From Flavobacterium granuli (lineage in GTDB: Bacteria; Bacteroidota; Bacteroidia; Flavobacteriales; Flavobacteriaceae), in assembly GCF_900129705.1 (NCBI RefSeq), contig NZ_FQWO01000003.1, forward strand, positions 62,001-126,000: 64,000 nucleotides of DNA, read 5' to 3'. Below, one piece after another: positions 1-11,337 of the stretch. Position numbers and translations under genes: made by a program. Position 1 is the first letter of the stretch. The number at the start of each line of letters is the position of its first letter. Under the pieces are notes generated by a model. That model saw nothing but the letters and a program-made list of their open reading frames with translations. It was not told the origin of the DNA and did no database searches.

Positions 1-147
1 TTAAAGATAAGTTGCCAAAAATACATTTTTGTTACAAAAATAATAGGGCAGTGTTCTTCGTTTGTTTGGATTAGGCTTATTGGTTTTCTTTGCGTTAGGG
101 TTAATTTCATAATTAATTTAATTATTTGTATAATTTTTGTATTTAAA

Positions 148-177
148 TTGGGTATAGTTTAATGATGTCTATATTTG
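148..177 (+). promoter_or_regulatory. Bacteroidetes-type promoter of the first lipoprotein gene
   Basis: TTG at 148-150 and TATATTTG at 170-177, separated by 19 bases, fit the Bacteroidetes sigma-A pattern (TTG/TTTG, about 19 bases, TAnnTTTG). It lies 27 bases before the ATG at 205. The rest of 1-204 holds no convincing gene. Confidence 0.55.
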
Positions 178-204
178 TTTGGTAATATTTAATAAATTGA
201 AATT

Positions 205-888
205 ATGAAAAGTACAAATTTAGTATTAGGAATGGCGGTTTTGGCTCTTGGATTTACATCTTGTAAAGGAGAGAAAGAAAAAGAAGCAGAGAAAACAGTG
301 GAATCTTATGTTGTTTATGTTGACTCATTGGAAAATTTGGCTCCGGAAGATGCTAAAGCTAATTGGCAGTCTATAGAAGCTACATATGAGTTGAAAAATA
401 ATCAGGCCGAAACAGCGCTTTTAGACTTAAAAAAGAGTGAAGAAGCGAGGGTGAAACTGGAAGCCAGTAGAACGAAGTATGCAGCATTGCAGGCTCAAAT
501 ACAGGCCGAAATACAAGCTCAAACACAAGCTCAAACACAAGCTCAAATGCCAAACTCTAAGCAACAAATGCGAAATGCACTTTTTGGTGAAGGGAAAATT
601 GGTGAGGATATGAATTTTAGCTGGGTTAATAAGGATAATATCCTAAATGTTTACCAGCAATTTGTAAACACTGTTCAGGCTAATAAAGATAGCTATTCTC
701 GTGAAGACTGGGACGAAATCAAATTGATGTACGAAGCATTGGACAGCAGAAAAAACACCGTTGAAAAAGAAGGATTAACTTCTTCTGATAATAATAAAAT
801 TGCCGGATTAAAATTGAAATTTGCGCCCATGTATTCTTTGAACAGAATGGGAGCAAAGACGGATGAAATGGAAGAAGCTAAAAAATAA
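205..888 (+). CDS. Hypothetical lipoprotein with Gln/Ala repeat
   Basis: A 227-residue protein of unknown function. The N-terminus is a lipoprotein signal peptide ending in a TSC lipobox (Cys20), so it should be anchored in a membrane, probably the outer membrane. The mature part is charged and mostly helical. Residues about 96-115 are five copies of a four-residue unit (QAQI, QAEI, QAQT, QAQT, QAQM), encoded by a 12-bp tandem repeat. The gene is monocistronic, with its own promoter upstream and a strong terminator downstream. No catalytic motif is visible. A structural or envelope-stress role would be a guess. Confidence 0.8.
   Translation: MKSTNLVLGMAVLALGFTSCKGEKEKEAEKTVESYVVYVDSLENLAPEDAKANWQSIEATYELKNNQAETALLDLKKSEEARVKLEASRTKYAALQAQIQAEIQAQTQAQTQAQMPNSKQQMRNALFGEGKIGEDMNFSWVNKDNILNVYQQFVNTVQANKDSYSREDWDEIKLMYEALDSRKNTVEKEGLTSSDNNKIAGLKLKFAPMYSLNRMGAKTDEMEEAKK
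490..549 (+). repeat. Five 12-bp tandem repeats inside a lipoprotein gene
   Basis: Five consecutive 12-base units of the form CARGCYCAAAYA start at 490, 502, 514, 526 and 538. Units three and four are identical. The period is a multiple of three, so copy number could change by slippage without breaking the frame. Confidence 0.85.
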
Positions 889-905
889 GACTAAAATTTT
901 GAATA

Positions 906-939
906 AGAAAGACCGTCAGCAATGACGGTCTTTTTTTGT
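906..939 (+). terminator. Rho-independent terminator
   Basis: An 11-bp perfect stem (AAAGACCGTCA at 908-918 with TGACGGTCTTT at 923-933), a GCAA tetraloop and a T-run. It closes the lipoprotein gene and lies before the convergent carbonic anhydrase gene. Confidence 0.9.
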
Positions 940-967
940 ATTTTGAACTTTTTAAGGGAGATGTGTG

Positions 968-1597
968 TTAGTTTTTGATCTTGTAAATCTTTGTAATATC
1001 TTTTAATATTTTGTCAAAATCAATTTCCAAATCAATCAGTTTTCCGGTGTGTATGTCAAAAACCCAACCGTAAACTTTTAAATTGCGTTGGCTGTTTGCT
1101 TTTTGTACTTCGGCTGTTTTGATAACATTGATACATTGTTCCTGAACATTTAATTCTATGAGTCTTTTGTATTTTTGCTGTTCATCAGTAATGGCGTCCA
1201 ATTCATTTACATGTATTCGATACACATCTCGAATGTTTCTTAACCAAGGATTCAAGATTCCTAAATCAGCTTGTTGCATGGCTGCAAGTACACCGCCACA
1301 ACCATAATGACCGCAAACTACGATATGATTTACTTTTAGATTCGTCACGGCATAATTAATGACTGACATGGAATTCAGGTCGGTATTGGGAACGATATTC
1401 GCAATATTGCGATGTACAAAAACTTCGCCTGGTTCTAATCCCATTAGTTCTTCAGCCGAAACCCGACTGTCAGAACAGCCAATATAAAGAAATTCAGGTG
1501 ATTGTCCTTGACCTAATTTGTCAAAATAGTTTTCATCGCTTTGTAGTTTTTTAGCGATCCAATTTCGGTTATTCTCAAAGATTTGTTTGATATCCAT
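968..1597 (-). CDS. Beta-class carbonic anhydrase
   Basis: Interconverts CO2 and bicarbonate in the cytoplasm. The 209-residue length is normal for the family. The beta-class zinc site is complete: CSDSR (Cys41, the Asp43/Arg45 dyad) and HYGCGG (His97, Cys100). Bicarbonate supply would serve the biotin-dependent carboxylases, including the operon at 33.7-37.2 kb; that link is inference. It is transcribed separately from the methyltransferase gene upstream, since a -7 box sits in the 30-base gap between them. Confidence 0.95.
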   Translation of the reverse strand: MDIKQIFENNRNWIAKKLQSDENYFDKLGQGQSPEFLYIGCSDSRVSAEELMGLEPGEVFVHRNIANIVPNTDLNSMSVINYAVTNLKVNHIVVCGHYGCGGVLAAMQQADLGILNPWLRNIRDVYRIHVNELDAITDEQQKYKRLIELNVQEQCINVIKTAEVQKANSQRNLKVYGWVFDIHTGKLIDLEIDFDKILKDITKIYKIKN

Positions 1598-1615
1598 AAA
1601 GTATTATTTATGGGG

Positions 1616-1623
1616 CAAATATA
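1616..1623 (-). promoter_or_regulatory. -7 box for carbonic anhydrase
   Basis: Reads TATATTTG on the minus strand, matching TAnnTTTG, 18 bases before the ATG. No clear -33 element was found. Confidence 0.45.
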
Positions 1624-1628
1624 CTAAT

Positions 1629-2408
1629 CTATACGCGAATGATGAAATGTTCTTTGGGTTGTTCCCGTCTAAAAAAGACTAATCCCCACTGAAAAGTATC
1701 GATAGTGACTGTCACTTTTGGGTGTTTTTGTATTGTTTTCCAAGCTTCTTCCATTTCTTTCGACCAATGAATATCATCGAAAATCCAAACTGTATCATTA
1801 CTGATGGTTGGGAGTAATAATTCAAAATAGTCTAAAGTCGCTTTTTTCGAATGGTTTCCATCAAAGTAAACGAGACCAAAGCCAAAAGGCGAAAGACTAA
1901 GGTCGCTCAAATAAGTTTCAAACTTCGTTACAACAGAATTTACATTGTTTAACCCAAATTGTTGCAATTGAGTATTTGCAATCGACATGGTATTTGGACA
2001 ACCTTCCAGTGTTGTTATTTTTGCTTTTGGATTCCCCAAGGTCAGCGCAGCAGTCGCTAATCCTAATGAAGTGCCTATTTCTAAAATGGTTTCTGGCTTA
2101 AAATAATTCACGATTCTAAATAGCAATTTTGCCCTTTTAGGGCTGATTCCTGCCGTTTGGGCAATCTTTGAAATCTGTCTTTTATCCGATTTAAAAACTT
2201 TGGAACCCGCGCCAAAATCAGTCACTTCAATCGTTTTATTGTTTTCTAAAAGTGAATTTCTATAGTTTTTTAAAACTAGATATTCTGGTTTTGATTTTTT
2301 GTCGTAAAAACATTTGGTTAACAGATTAAAAACAAAAGGCGAATGTACGGCATGCTCATTCTTGGAGTGCCAAAGGAATTTTATGTAAGATTTTATTTGG
2401 AATAACAT
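1629..2408 (-). CDS. Class I SAM-dependent methyltransferase (O-methyltransferase-like)
   Basis: A 259-residue predicted SAM-dependent methyltransferase. The SAM-binding glycine motif ILEIGTSLG is followed about 25 residues later by the acidic TTLEG motif, and a VYFDGNH segment resembles the metal/substrate loop of O-methyltransferases. The substrate is unknown. The start was set at the ATG ending at 2408 (MLFQIKSY...). An in-frame TTG at 2441 overlaps a -7 promoter box, so it would lie upstream of the transcription start. The N-terminal stretch KNEHAVHSPFVFNL looks like a conserved leader in flavobacterial homologues (from memory). Confidence 0.85.
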   Translation of the reverse strand: MLFQIKSYIKFLWHSKNEHAVHSPFVFNLLTKCFYDKKSKPEYLVLKNYRNSLLENNKTIEVTDFGAGSKVFKSDKRQISKIAQTAGISPKRAKLLFRIVNYFKPETILEIGTSLGLATAALTLGNPKAKITTLEGCPNTMSIANTQLQQFGLNNVNSVVTKFETYLSDLSLSPFGFGLVYFDGNHSKKATLDYFELLLPTISNDTVWIFDDIHWSKEMEEAWKTIQKHPKVTVTIDTFQWGLVFFRREQPKEHFIIRV

Positions 2409-2438
2409 AGAAAGATTTGCAAAGTAGTCGCGAAGATA

Positions 2439-2446
2439 CAAAGATA
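2439..2446 (-). promoter_or_regulatory. -7 box for the methyltransferase gene
   Basis: Reads TATCTTTG on the minus strand. It overlaps the upstream TTG codon, which argues for the ATG at 2408 as the true start. Confidence 0.5.
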
Positions 2447-2514
2447 ATCAGCAGTAGTGAATATCGTAAATTCAAGTATTTTTTTTTGGATTATTTAGCG
2501 TTCACTTTAAAGAC

Positions 2515-2522
2515 TATATTTG
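2515..2522 (+). promoter_or_regulatory. -7 box for the zinc-ribbon SDR gene
   Basis: TATATTTG, an exact TAnnTTTG match 43 bases before the ATG at 2565. TTTG at 2485-2488 is a possible but rather distant -33 element. Confidence 0.5.
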
Positions 2523-2564
2523 CGACCTTGGTATTTACACTAAAAGCAATACCCATTTTTTAAG

Positions 2565-4115
2565 ATGATTACGGAAGAAATACAAAATAAAACGACCTTA
2601 AGTTCAGAAGAAATTGACCGATGTATCGCTGTTTTGGCACAATTGAACGCGGATACAGATCAAATATTTGAGATTCCAAAAGAGCAAAGAACAGCCCTGA
2701 TTAAAGCGGCAGGAATGTTTTCCAGACCGGATCGCGAGGAGTTTGCTCGCAGGAAAAAAGACGGAAAGGCTGTGGCCAAACGAAAAATGGAAAAAAAGGA
2801 CAGAACCGCCCGTAAAGAGACCGGAATCCGATCTGCCCGGGAAGCGAGTGTTTTTGTTGCTCCAAAATTATTGGCTTCGCATGAGCTTACGAATAAAGGA
2901 CAACTGGAACTGGAAACTCCCAGGAAGTGCTACGTTTGTAAAACCGAGTTTCGTAAAATGCACCACTTTTATGACAGCATGTGTACTGATTGCGGTGATT
3001 TTAATTATGCCAAGCGTTTTCAAACAGCCGATGTAAAGGGACAAATAGCAGTGATTACAGGTTCCCGACTGAAAATAGGCTATCATATCACCTTGATGTT
3101 GTTGCGCGGTGGAGCAACCGTTATTGCCACGACCCGTTTTCCGGTAGATTCGGCCTTGCGATTTTCTCAGGAAGCCGATTTTATGGATTGGGGACACCGC
3201 TTAAAAATTCACGGATTGGATTTAAGACATATTCCCAGCGTGGAGATTTTTTGCAATTTTATTGAGCAAAAATACGGGCGACTGGATATTTTAATTAATA
3301 ATGCAGCTCAAACGGTGAGACGCCCCGCAGGATTTTACGCCCACTTGATGGAAAATGAAGAGCGTCCTATTGCTACTTTGCCTCAGCAAGCGCAGGAATT
3401 ATTATTAGATCATACCAATTGTTTGGATGAACTAAAGGTACTGACAGCAGGAGCTTCTTCTAATCAAAATATGCCGGTAACTTGGCATGGACCCGAGCCC
3501 GGAATTGGCTTGCGGGCTTCCGCCAAATTATCCCAGATTCCCTATTCCTTCGATAATGCCTTGGTCGCAAATGAGGTTTTCCCGGAGGGGGAACTCGATG
3601 CCGATTTGCAGCAAGTGGATTTGAGAAAAACCAATAGTTGGCGCTTGAAATTAGGACAGATAGAAACTACTGAAATGATCGAAGTACAATTGGTGAATTC
3701 GGTTGCACCTTTTGTATTGTGCAATAGACTTTCAGAAGTGATGAAGAAAGACCATACGGGACAAAAACACATCATTAACGTTTCGGCAATGGAAGGAAAG
3801 TTTTATCGCGATTTCAAAGAAGACCGTCATCCGCATACCAATATGGCTAAAGCGGCTCTGAATATGCTCACACATACCGCTGCGGGAACTTTGGCAAAAG
3901 ACGGTATTTTCATGAATGCGGTAGATACCGGTTGGGTAACAGACGAAGATCCTGCAGAATTGGCCAAAAGAAAACAGGAAGAAGAAGATTTTCAGCCGCC
4001 ATTGGATATTGTTGATGGTGCCGCAAGAGTTATGGATCCTTTGTTTGATGGAATTAATACAGGAAAACATTGGTGCGGTAAATTTTTGAAAGATTATAAT
4101 CCAATTCCTTGGTAA
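2565..4115 (+). CDS. Atypical short-chain dehydrogenase-like protein with zinc ribbon
   Basis: A 516-residue protein, twice the usual SDR length. Residues 1-110 are charged and helical. Residues 122-143 form a CX2C-X14-CX2C zinc ribbon. The Rossmann motif TGSRLKIG starts at 165, the NNA motif is near 245, and the usual C-terminal SDR pattern follows. About 110 extra residues separate the NNA motif from the next core strand. Ser407 matches the catalytic serine, but the YxxxK motif reads TNMAK (Thr425, Lys429), so the catalytic tyrosine is missing. It may bind a nucleotide without acting as a classical dehydrogenase, or use another residue. The substrate is unknown. Monocistronic, with promoter and terminator. 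Confidence 0.8.
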   Translation: MITEEIQNKTTLSSEEIDRCIAVLAQLNADTDQIFEIPKEQRTALIKAAGMFSRPDREEFARRKKDGKAVAKRKMEKKDRTARKETGIRSAREASVFVAPKLLASHELTNKGQLELETPRKCYVCKTEFRKMHHFYDSMCTDCGDFNYAKRFQTADVKGQIAVITGSRLKIGYHITLMLLRGGATVIATTRFPVDSALRFSQEADFMDWGHRLKIHGLDLRHIPSVEIFCNFIEQKYGRLDILINNAAQTVRRPAGFYAHLMENEERPIATLPQQAQELLLDHTNCLDELKVLTAGASSNQNMPVTWHGPEPGIGLRASAKLSQIPYSFDNALVANEVFPEGELDADLQQVDLRKTNSWRLKLGQIETTEMIEVQLVNSVAPFVLCNRLSEVMKKDHTGQKHIINVSAMEGKFYRDFKEDRHPHTNMAKAALNMLTHTAAGTLAKDGIFMNAVDTGWVTDEDPAELAKRKQEEEDFQPPLDIVDGAARVMDPLFDGINTGKHWCGKFLKDYNPIPW

Positions 4116-4159
4116 AAATCTATAAATTGTTCTAATATAAAGAGAAAGAATTGTTTGAT

Positions 4160-4196
4160 AAACCACAGTAAATTTAATTTTGCTGTGGTTTTTTGT
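4160..4196 (+). terminator. Rho-independent terminator after SDR gene
   Basis: AAACCACAG at 4160-4168 pairs with CTGTGGTTT at 4183-4191, followed by a T-run. The right arm is nearly identical to that of the terminator after katG. Confidence 0.85.
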
Positions 4197-4300
4197 TGGC
4201 TATGTTTTAGTAAACAGATTGTTGAATAGTTTTTATCTATTTTAAAAAAAAAATCGATACTGTTTTTTGTGTAAATTAGCATAGAGAGTTTATAAAATAA

Positions 4301-6532
<2,232 letters not shown>

Positions 6533-6580
6533 TTTTTTGTCGCCTTTTAAATCAAAATACTTAGAAACAGTTTATAATAG

Positions 6581-6618
6581 AAAAACCACAACAGAATCTA
6601 ATTTTGTTGTGGTTTTTT
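6581..6618. terminator. Bidirectional terminator between katG and ABC-F gene
   Basis: AAAACCACAACA pairs with TGTTGTGGTTTT, with A-run and T-run flanks that suit both convergent genes. Confidence 0.85.
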
Positions 6619-6649
6619 AATGCTATTTTAAAATAAGTATTTAACTCAG

Positions 6650-6691
6650 TAAATTGCGACTGAACACTGCGACTGCAGACTGAATACTAAT
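6650..6691. repeat. Degenerate ACTGAA-type intergenic micro-repeat
   Basis: A run of short related words (gcgACTGAACACT, gcgACTGCAG, ACTGAATACT). A similar run occurs at 11338-11382. Such arrays are common between flavobacterial genes (from memory); function unknown. Confidence 0.45.
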
Positions 6692-6692
6692 T

Positions 6693-8555
6693 TTATCCTT
6701 CTATCTTCGCGCTCAGCTCAAACCAGCGTTCTTCTTTCTGATCTATTTTATTGATGATATTTTGTAATTCGTTCGCTTTTTTCTCGATATCGGCATCGGC
6801 AACTTTCCCGTCTGAGAATAATTGCTCGATTTTAGTTTTATCAATTTCTAAATCCTTTATTTCTCTCTCCAGTTTTTGATATTCTTTTTGCTCGTTGAAA
6901 GTCAGATTTCCGGTTGGGTTGTTTTGTTTCCAGTCTTTTTTATCGGCTTTGTTTTCCTCTTTTTGAGCCACATCGGCACTGTCTTCATAAGCTCTGAAAT
7001 CAGAATAGTTTCCCGGGAAATTTTCCACCACACCTTGTCCTCTAAAGATAAACAAGTGATCTACAATTTTATCCATGAAATAACGGTCGTGCGATACCAC
7101 TAATAAACAGCCGGGATAATCCAGAAGGAAGCTCTCTAAAACGTTCAGGGTCACAATATCCAAATCGTTTGTAGGCTCATCGAGAATCAAGAAGTTAGGA
7201 TTCTGAATCAAAACCGTACACAGGTACAAACGTTTTAATTCCCCACCACTCAAACGGTCTACAAAATCGTATTGTTTTTTAGCATCAAAAAGAAAACGCT
7301 CTAACAACTGAGAAGCCGAAATGATTTTTCCTTTCATCAACGGAATGTATTCTCCGTATTCCTTGATTACGTCAATCACACGCTGTCCCGGTTTTGGGTT
7401 GATTCCGCTTTGGGTATAATAACCCAGTTTGATCGTTTCGCCAATCACCACTTTTCCACTATCCAGCGGAAGTGTTCCCGTTAACAGATTCAAGAAAGTC
7501 GATTTTCCGGTTCCGTTTTTTCCAATGATTCCAATGCGTTCTCCGGGCTGAAAGTCAAAACTGAAATTATCCATGATCACATGATCCTTGAATTTCTTGG
7601 AAATTTTGTGAAGTTCGATAATCTTACTTCCCATACGCTCCATGTTGATTTCGAGCTCTACCTTGTTTTCCTTACGGCGACTTTGTGCTTTTTCTTTAAT
7701 GTCGTAAAAATCATCCTGACGGGATTTCGACTTGGTCGTTCTCGCTTTTGGCTGACGGCGCATCCATTCTAATTCTTTTACGAAAAGGTTTTGCGCTTTG
7801 TCTACACTCGCATTTTCGGAGGCGATGCGTTCCTCTTTTTTCTCTAAATAATATGAGTAGTTTCCTTTGTAGGAATATAATTTTCCGTTGTCCAGCTCGA
7901 TGATTTCGTTACAAACACGCTCCAGGAAGAAACGGTCGTGCGTCACCATAAACAAGGTAATGTTTTCTTTGGCAAAATAACTTTCGAGCCATTCGATCAT
8001 TTCCAGATCCAAGTGATTCGTAGGTTCGTCCAAAATCAACAAGTCAGGGCGGTTGATCAAAATAATGGCTAGAGACAAACGTTTTTTCTGTCCACCCGAT
8101 AGGTTTTTTACTTTCAGTTTGAAATCTTCCAATTTCAGTTTGAACAAAATTTGCTTGTATTGGGTTTCAAAATCCCAGGCATTGTGCTGATCCATTCCGT
8201 CAAAAGCTTTTTGATAAGCTTCCTCGTCTTCTGGATTTTCCAATGCTTTTTCATAAGCTTCAATCACTTTCAAGATTTCATTGTCTGAAGCAAAAATGCT
8301 TTCTTCAATCGTTAATTCGTCTTGTAAGTTGTTGTTTTGCGACAGGAAAGCCATTTTAATTCCTTTTCTCAAAACCACTTGCCCGGTATCGGATTCGTCC
8401 AAACCATTGATAATGCTCATAATGGTTGTTTTTCCCGAGCCGTTCTTGGCTATAAAGGCAATTTTCTGGTCTTTGTTGATTCCAAAAGAAATGTTTTCAA
8501 AAAGTGTTCTTTCTCCAAAAGATTTGGATATATTTTCGACTGATAGATAATTCAC
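6693..8555 (-). CDS. ABC-F family ATPase (Uup-like)
   Basis: A soluble tandem-ATPase protein of the ABC-F family, which acts on the ribosome or nucleic acid rather than in transport. Two nucleotide-binding domains are complete: Walker A AKNGSGKTT near residue 36, signature LSGGQ near 152 and LDEPTNHLD near 175; then GKNGTGKST near 346, LSGGE and LDEPTNDLD. There are no membrane segments. The last 85 residues form a charged coiled coil as in Uup. I chose the GTG at 8555 (NYLSVENIS follows), giving 620 residues. The frame extends to 8603, but those 16 residues precede the normal family start. Confidence 0.92.
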   Translation of the reverse strand: MNYLSVENISKSFGERTLFENISFGINKDQKIAFIAKNGSGKTTIMSIINGLDESDTGQVVLRKGIKMAFLSQNNNLQDELTIEESIFASDNEILKVIEAYEKALENPEDEEAYQKAFDGMDQHNAWDFETQYKQILFKLKLEDFKLKVKNLSGGQKKRLSLAIILINRPDLLILDEPTNHLDLEMIEWLESYFAKENITLFMVTHDRFFLERVCNEIIELDNGKLYSYKGNYSYYLEKKEERIASENASVDKAQNLFVKELEWMRRQPKARTTKSKSRQDDFYDIKEKAQSRRKENKVELEINMERMGSKIIELHKISKKFKDHVIMDNFSFDFQPGERIGIIGKNGTGKSTFLNLLTGTLPLDSGKVVIGETIKLGYYTQSGINPKPGQRVIDVIKEYGEYIPLMKGKIISASQLLERFLFDAKKQYDFVDRLSGGELKRLYLCTVLIQNPNFLILDEPTNDLDIVTLNVLESFLLDYPGCLLVVSHDRYFMDKIVDHLFIFRGQGVVENFPGNYSDFRAYEDSADVAQKEENKADKKDWKQNNPTGNLTFNEQKEYQKLEREIKDLEIDKTKIEQLFSDGKVADADIEKKANELQNIINKIDQKEERWFELSAKIEG

Positions 8556-9063
8556 AAGTGTAATTTTTTGCAAAAGTAAGCTATTTATATGGAGTTGTTG
8601 CAATCCTGTGAATTAGAGTACGAAAACTAATAGGATTTAAAGTAAATGATGGGTGTTGTCTGTGAAATTAAACTCGTGCAAATCATTTATTCTCCACTCT
8701 CAGCTAAGGGTTTGGAAGCTAAATGATTTTGTTATTGTAAAAAAAAGCTTCATTTCACGATTTAAAAACGGAAAAAATGGTATTTTCGTCATGGAATTGG
8801 CTAAAAATAAATAACAGAACACTATCGGATAAGTTTTTGTTTGCTTCCAATTAATGGGGTATTTTTATGAAATCGTTAAAAAATAAAAGATTAACGGTGA
8901 AAACAGCATCAAAACATAGCGATTTTTTAATACGAAGGGCTAATTCTGATGAAAAGTTATGTTTTTAAAAATATCGCTAAAAATTACATTAAATGTAATT
9001 TATATTCCAAATATTTAGTAATTTCGCAAACTGAAAACAAAAATCACCTTTTAGGTTAACAAT
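8556..9063. other. 500-bp divergent intergenic region
   Basis: No supported gene. The only plus-strand start with some length, near 8867, runs about 33 codons and has no recognisable features. The region must hold the promoters of the ABC-F gene and of the E2 gene. TAATTTCG at 9018-9025 is a near match to the -7 box for E2. A perfect inverted repeat lies at 8981-9001. Confidence 0.6.
8981..9001. promoter_or_regulatory. Perfect inverted repeat upstream of E2 gene (candidate operator)
   Basis: AAATTACATT, a single central A, then AATGTAATTT: a 10-bp perfect inverted repeat ending 62 bases before the E2 start and just upstream of its likely promoter. Its symmetry fits a dimeric regulator; it is not followed by a T-run. 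Confidence 0.4.
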
Positions 9064-10368
9064 ATGGCAAGATTTGAATTAAAGCTTCCAAAAATGGGAG
9101 AAAGTGTCGCAGAAGCAACCATTACAAATTGGTTAAAAGAAGTTGGAGACAAAATTGAAGCTGACGAGGCAGTGCTAGAAATTGCAACGGATAAAGTGGA
9201 CAGCGAAGTGCCTAGTGAAGTTAGTGGTGTTTTGGTTGAGAAGTTGTTTGGTAAAGATGATTTAGTTCAAGTAGGTCAAACCATTGCTATTATTGAAACA
9301 GAAGGTGGTGAGATAAGTACTAAGGTTGAAGAAGCTGTGGCCCCAGAAGTGGTTGCTGAAGTAGAAAAAACAGTGGAAGCAGCCAGAGAAAGTGTTGCAG
9401 TTCCAGTTGATTTTTCAGATTCAGATAAATTCTTTTCTCCATTAGTTAAGAACATTGCAAAAGAAGAGGAGGTTTCGATTGCTGAATTAGAAACAATCAA
9501 TGGTACAGGAAAAGATGGAAGAGTTACCAAAAATGATATATTAGATTACGTAAAAAATAGAGGAAATCAACCAGTATCCGCTGCGACAACTGCGATTGAA
9601 ACACCAAAAGTAGCTCCTGCCGCTGTAGCTCAAAAAGCAGCTCCGGTTTCTCTAAGCGGAGGCGATGAGATTGTTGAAATGGACAGAATGCGCAAGTTGA
9701 TTGCGGGTTATATGGTCGCTTCGGTACAAACATCGGCTCATGTGCAATCGTTTATTGAGGTTGATGTGACCAATATTGTAAAATGGAGAGAAAAACATAA
9801 AAATGCTTTCGAAAAGAGAGAAGGAGAGAAGTTGACGTACACGCCAATCTTTATGGAAGCGGTTGCAAAAGCATTGAAAGATTATCCGGGAATGAATATT
9901 TCTGTGGACGGCGATTTTATTATCAAAAAGAAAAATATCAATTTAGGGATGGCGGCTTCGTTGCCAAATGGAAATCTAATTGTTCCGGTTATTAAAAATG
10001 CGGATCAGTTGAATTTAGTTGGAATGGCTAAGGCGGTAAACGACTTAGGTGGTCGTGCAAAAGCTGGAAAATTAAAACCAGATGATACTCAAGGAGGAAC
10101 TTATACGGTTACTAATGTGGGGACTTTTGGAAGTGTTTTTGGAACGCCAATCTTAAATCAGCCACAAGTAGGGATTCTAGCTCTTGGAGCCATACGTAAA
10201 ATGCCGGCAGTTATCGAGACACCGGAAGGAGATTTCATAGGTATTCGTCAAAAAATGTTCCTTTCGCATAGCTATGACCATCGTGTTGTGGATGGTGCGT
10301 TAGGTGGAAGTTTTGTAAAACGTGTTGCTGAATACCTGGAAGCATTTGATGTAAATAGGGATTTGTAA
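9064..10368 (+). CDS. 2-oxoacid dehydrogenase E2 (dihydrolipoamide acyltransferase)
   Basis: Core acyltransferase of a 2-oxoacid dehydrogenase complex. It carries the lipoyl arm and moves the acyl group to CoA. 434 residues. The N-terminal lipoyl domain has Lys44 in TDKVDSE as the lipoylation site. A Glu/Val/Ala-rich linker follows, then a peripheral subunit-binding domain at about 120-162 (SPLVKNIAKE...GRVTKNDIL), a second linker and the catalytic domain from about 205. The active-site motif HRVVDGALGG is near the C-terminus. The KMGESVAEAT start resembles branched-chain and succinyl types more than pyruvate E2. E1 and E3 are not adjacent, so the substrate cannot be fixed from context. Confidence 0.92.
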   Translation: MARFELKLPKMGESVAEATITNWLKEVGDKIEADEAVLEIATDKVDSEVPSEVSGVLVEKLFGKDDLVQVGQTIAIIETEGGEISTKVEEAVAPEVVAEVEKTVEAARESVAVPVDFSDSDKFFSPLVKNIAKEEEVSIAELETINGTGKDGRVTKNDILDYVKNRGNQPVSAATTAIETPKVAPAAVAQKAAPVSLSGGDEIVEMDRMRKLIAGYMVASVQTSAHVQSFIEVDVTNIVKWREKHKNAFEKREGEKLTYTPIFMEAVAKALKDYPGMNISVDGDFIIKKKNINLGMAASLPNGNLIVPVIKNADQLNLVGMAKAVNDLGGRAKAGKLKPDDTQGGTYTVTNVGTFGSVFGTPILNQPQVGILALGAIRKMPAVIETPEGDFIGIRQKMFLSHSYDHRVVDGALGGSFVKRVAEYLEAFDVNRDL

Positions 10369-10389
10369 AAGATTAAAAGATTAGATAAA

Positions 10390-10427
10390 GAACTCAACAG
10401 ATTTTTTTGATTTGTTGGGTTTTTTAG
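10390..10427 (+). terminator. Terminator after E2 gene
   Basis: AACTCAACA pairs with TGTTGGGTT (one wobble), followed by a T-run. Confidence 0.7.
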
Positions 10428-10566
10428 TTTTGTAAAAAGATTAGACTTTTGAGTAAAACTCTTTCTTGATTTGAGAATTGACAAGCTTTAAAATTAAAAT
10501 TTTTGAAAAAACAATGGTCTGATTTCATGTTTAAAAATTACATTTGTAATATTATAAAAATAAAAA

Positions 10567-11337
10567 ATGGAACTTAAGTTAAATAAACCAATCTGCTTTT
10601 TTGACCTGGAAACTACAGGAATTGACATTGGAAAAGACAGAATTGTTGAGATATCAATATTTAAAGTTTTTCCTAACGGAAATAAAGAAAGCAAGACGTG
10701 GTTAGTGAATCCTACAATTCCAATTCCGCCACAAACAACAGCTGTTCATGGAATTACGAATGAAAAAGTAGCTAATGAGCCTACTTTTAATGAGTTGGCT
10801 TCTCAGGTTTATAATATGATAAAGGATAGTGATTTGGCTGGTTTTAATTCTGATCGCTTTGATATTCCATTATTGGCTGAAGAATTGCTTCGTGCCGGCG
10901 TGGATTTCGATATGAAAAACAGGGTTTCGGTGGATGTTCAGACTATTTTTCATAAAATGGAAGAGCGTACTCTATCAGCGGCTCTTAAGTTTTATTGCGG
11001 CAAAGGATTGGAGAATGCACATTCTGCCGAAGCGGATACGATGGCGACTTATGAGATATTGAAGGCGCAATTGGATCGTTATCCGGAGCTTGAAAATGAT
11101 GTGAAGTTGCTTTCTGAATTTTCGACAAGAAAAAAAATAGCCGATTTTGCTGGAATGATCGCTTTTGATGAAGATGATAATGAGATTTTTGCTTTCGGAA
11201 AACATAAAGGAGTGAAGGTAGATACGGTTTTGGAAAAGGAACCGGGTTATTTCAGTTGGATACAAAATGCGGATTTTCCTTTGTATACCAAAAAAGTATT
11301 GACTGCAATCAAATTAAGAAAATTGAATACGAAATAA
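10567..11337 (+). CDS. DEDDh 3'-5' exonuclease (DnaQ-like)
   Basis: A 256-residue predicted 3'-5' exonuclease. The four metal-binding acidic residues and catalytic His of the DEDDh superfamily are visible: FFDLETTG (Asp, Glu) near residue 13, FNSDRFDIPLL (Asp) near 95, and HSAEADTMAT (His, Asp) near 150. Residues about 205-256 (FAFGKHKG...YFSWIQNADF) form a small C-terminal module seen on several bacterial exonucleases. It resembles the DNA polymerase III epsilon fold but stands alone, so a repair or nucleic-acid turnover role is more likely than proofreading. A micro-repeat separates it from the next gene. Confidence 0.9.
   Translation: MELKLNKPICFFDLETTGIDIGKDRIVEISIFKVFPNGNKESKTWLVNPTIPIPPQTTAVHGITNEKVANEPTFNELASQVYNMIKDSDLAGFNSDRFDIPLLAEELLRAGVDFDMKNRVSVDVQTIFHKMEERTLSAALKFYCGKGLENAHSAEADTMATYEILKAQLDRYPELENDVKLLSEFSTRKKIADFAGMIAFDEDDNEIFAFGKHKGVKVDTVLEKEPGYFSWIQNADFPLYTKKVLTAIKLRKLNTK

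Noticed and set aside
1..204. Possible minus-strand gene entering from the left edge (CAT at 23-25 with a TATTTTTG box behind it)
   Set aside because: Only about eight codons would be visible; cannot be supported.
8556..8603. N-terminal extension of the ABC-F protein
   Set aside because: The family starts at NYLSVENIS, and a GTG at 8555 supplies that start.
8867..8968. 33-codon frame upstream of the E2 gene
   Set aside because: No domain, no promoter box before it, and biased AT-rich codons; not distinguishable from chance.
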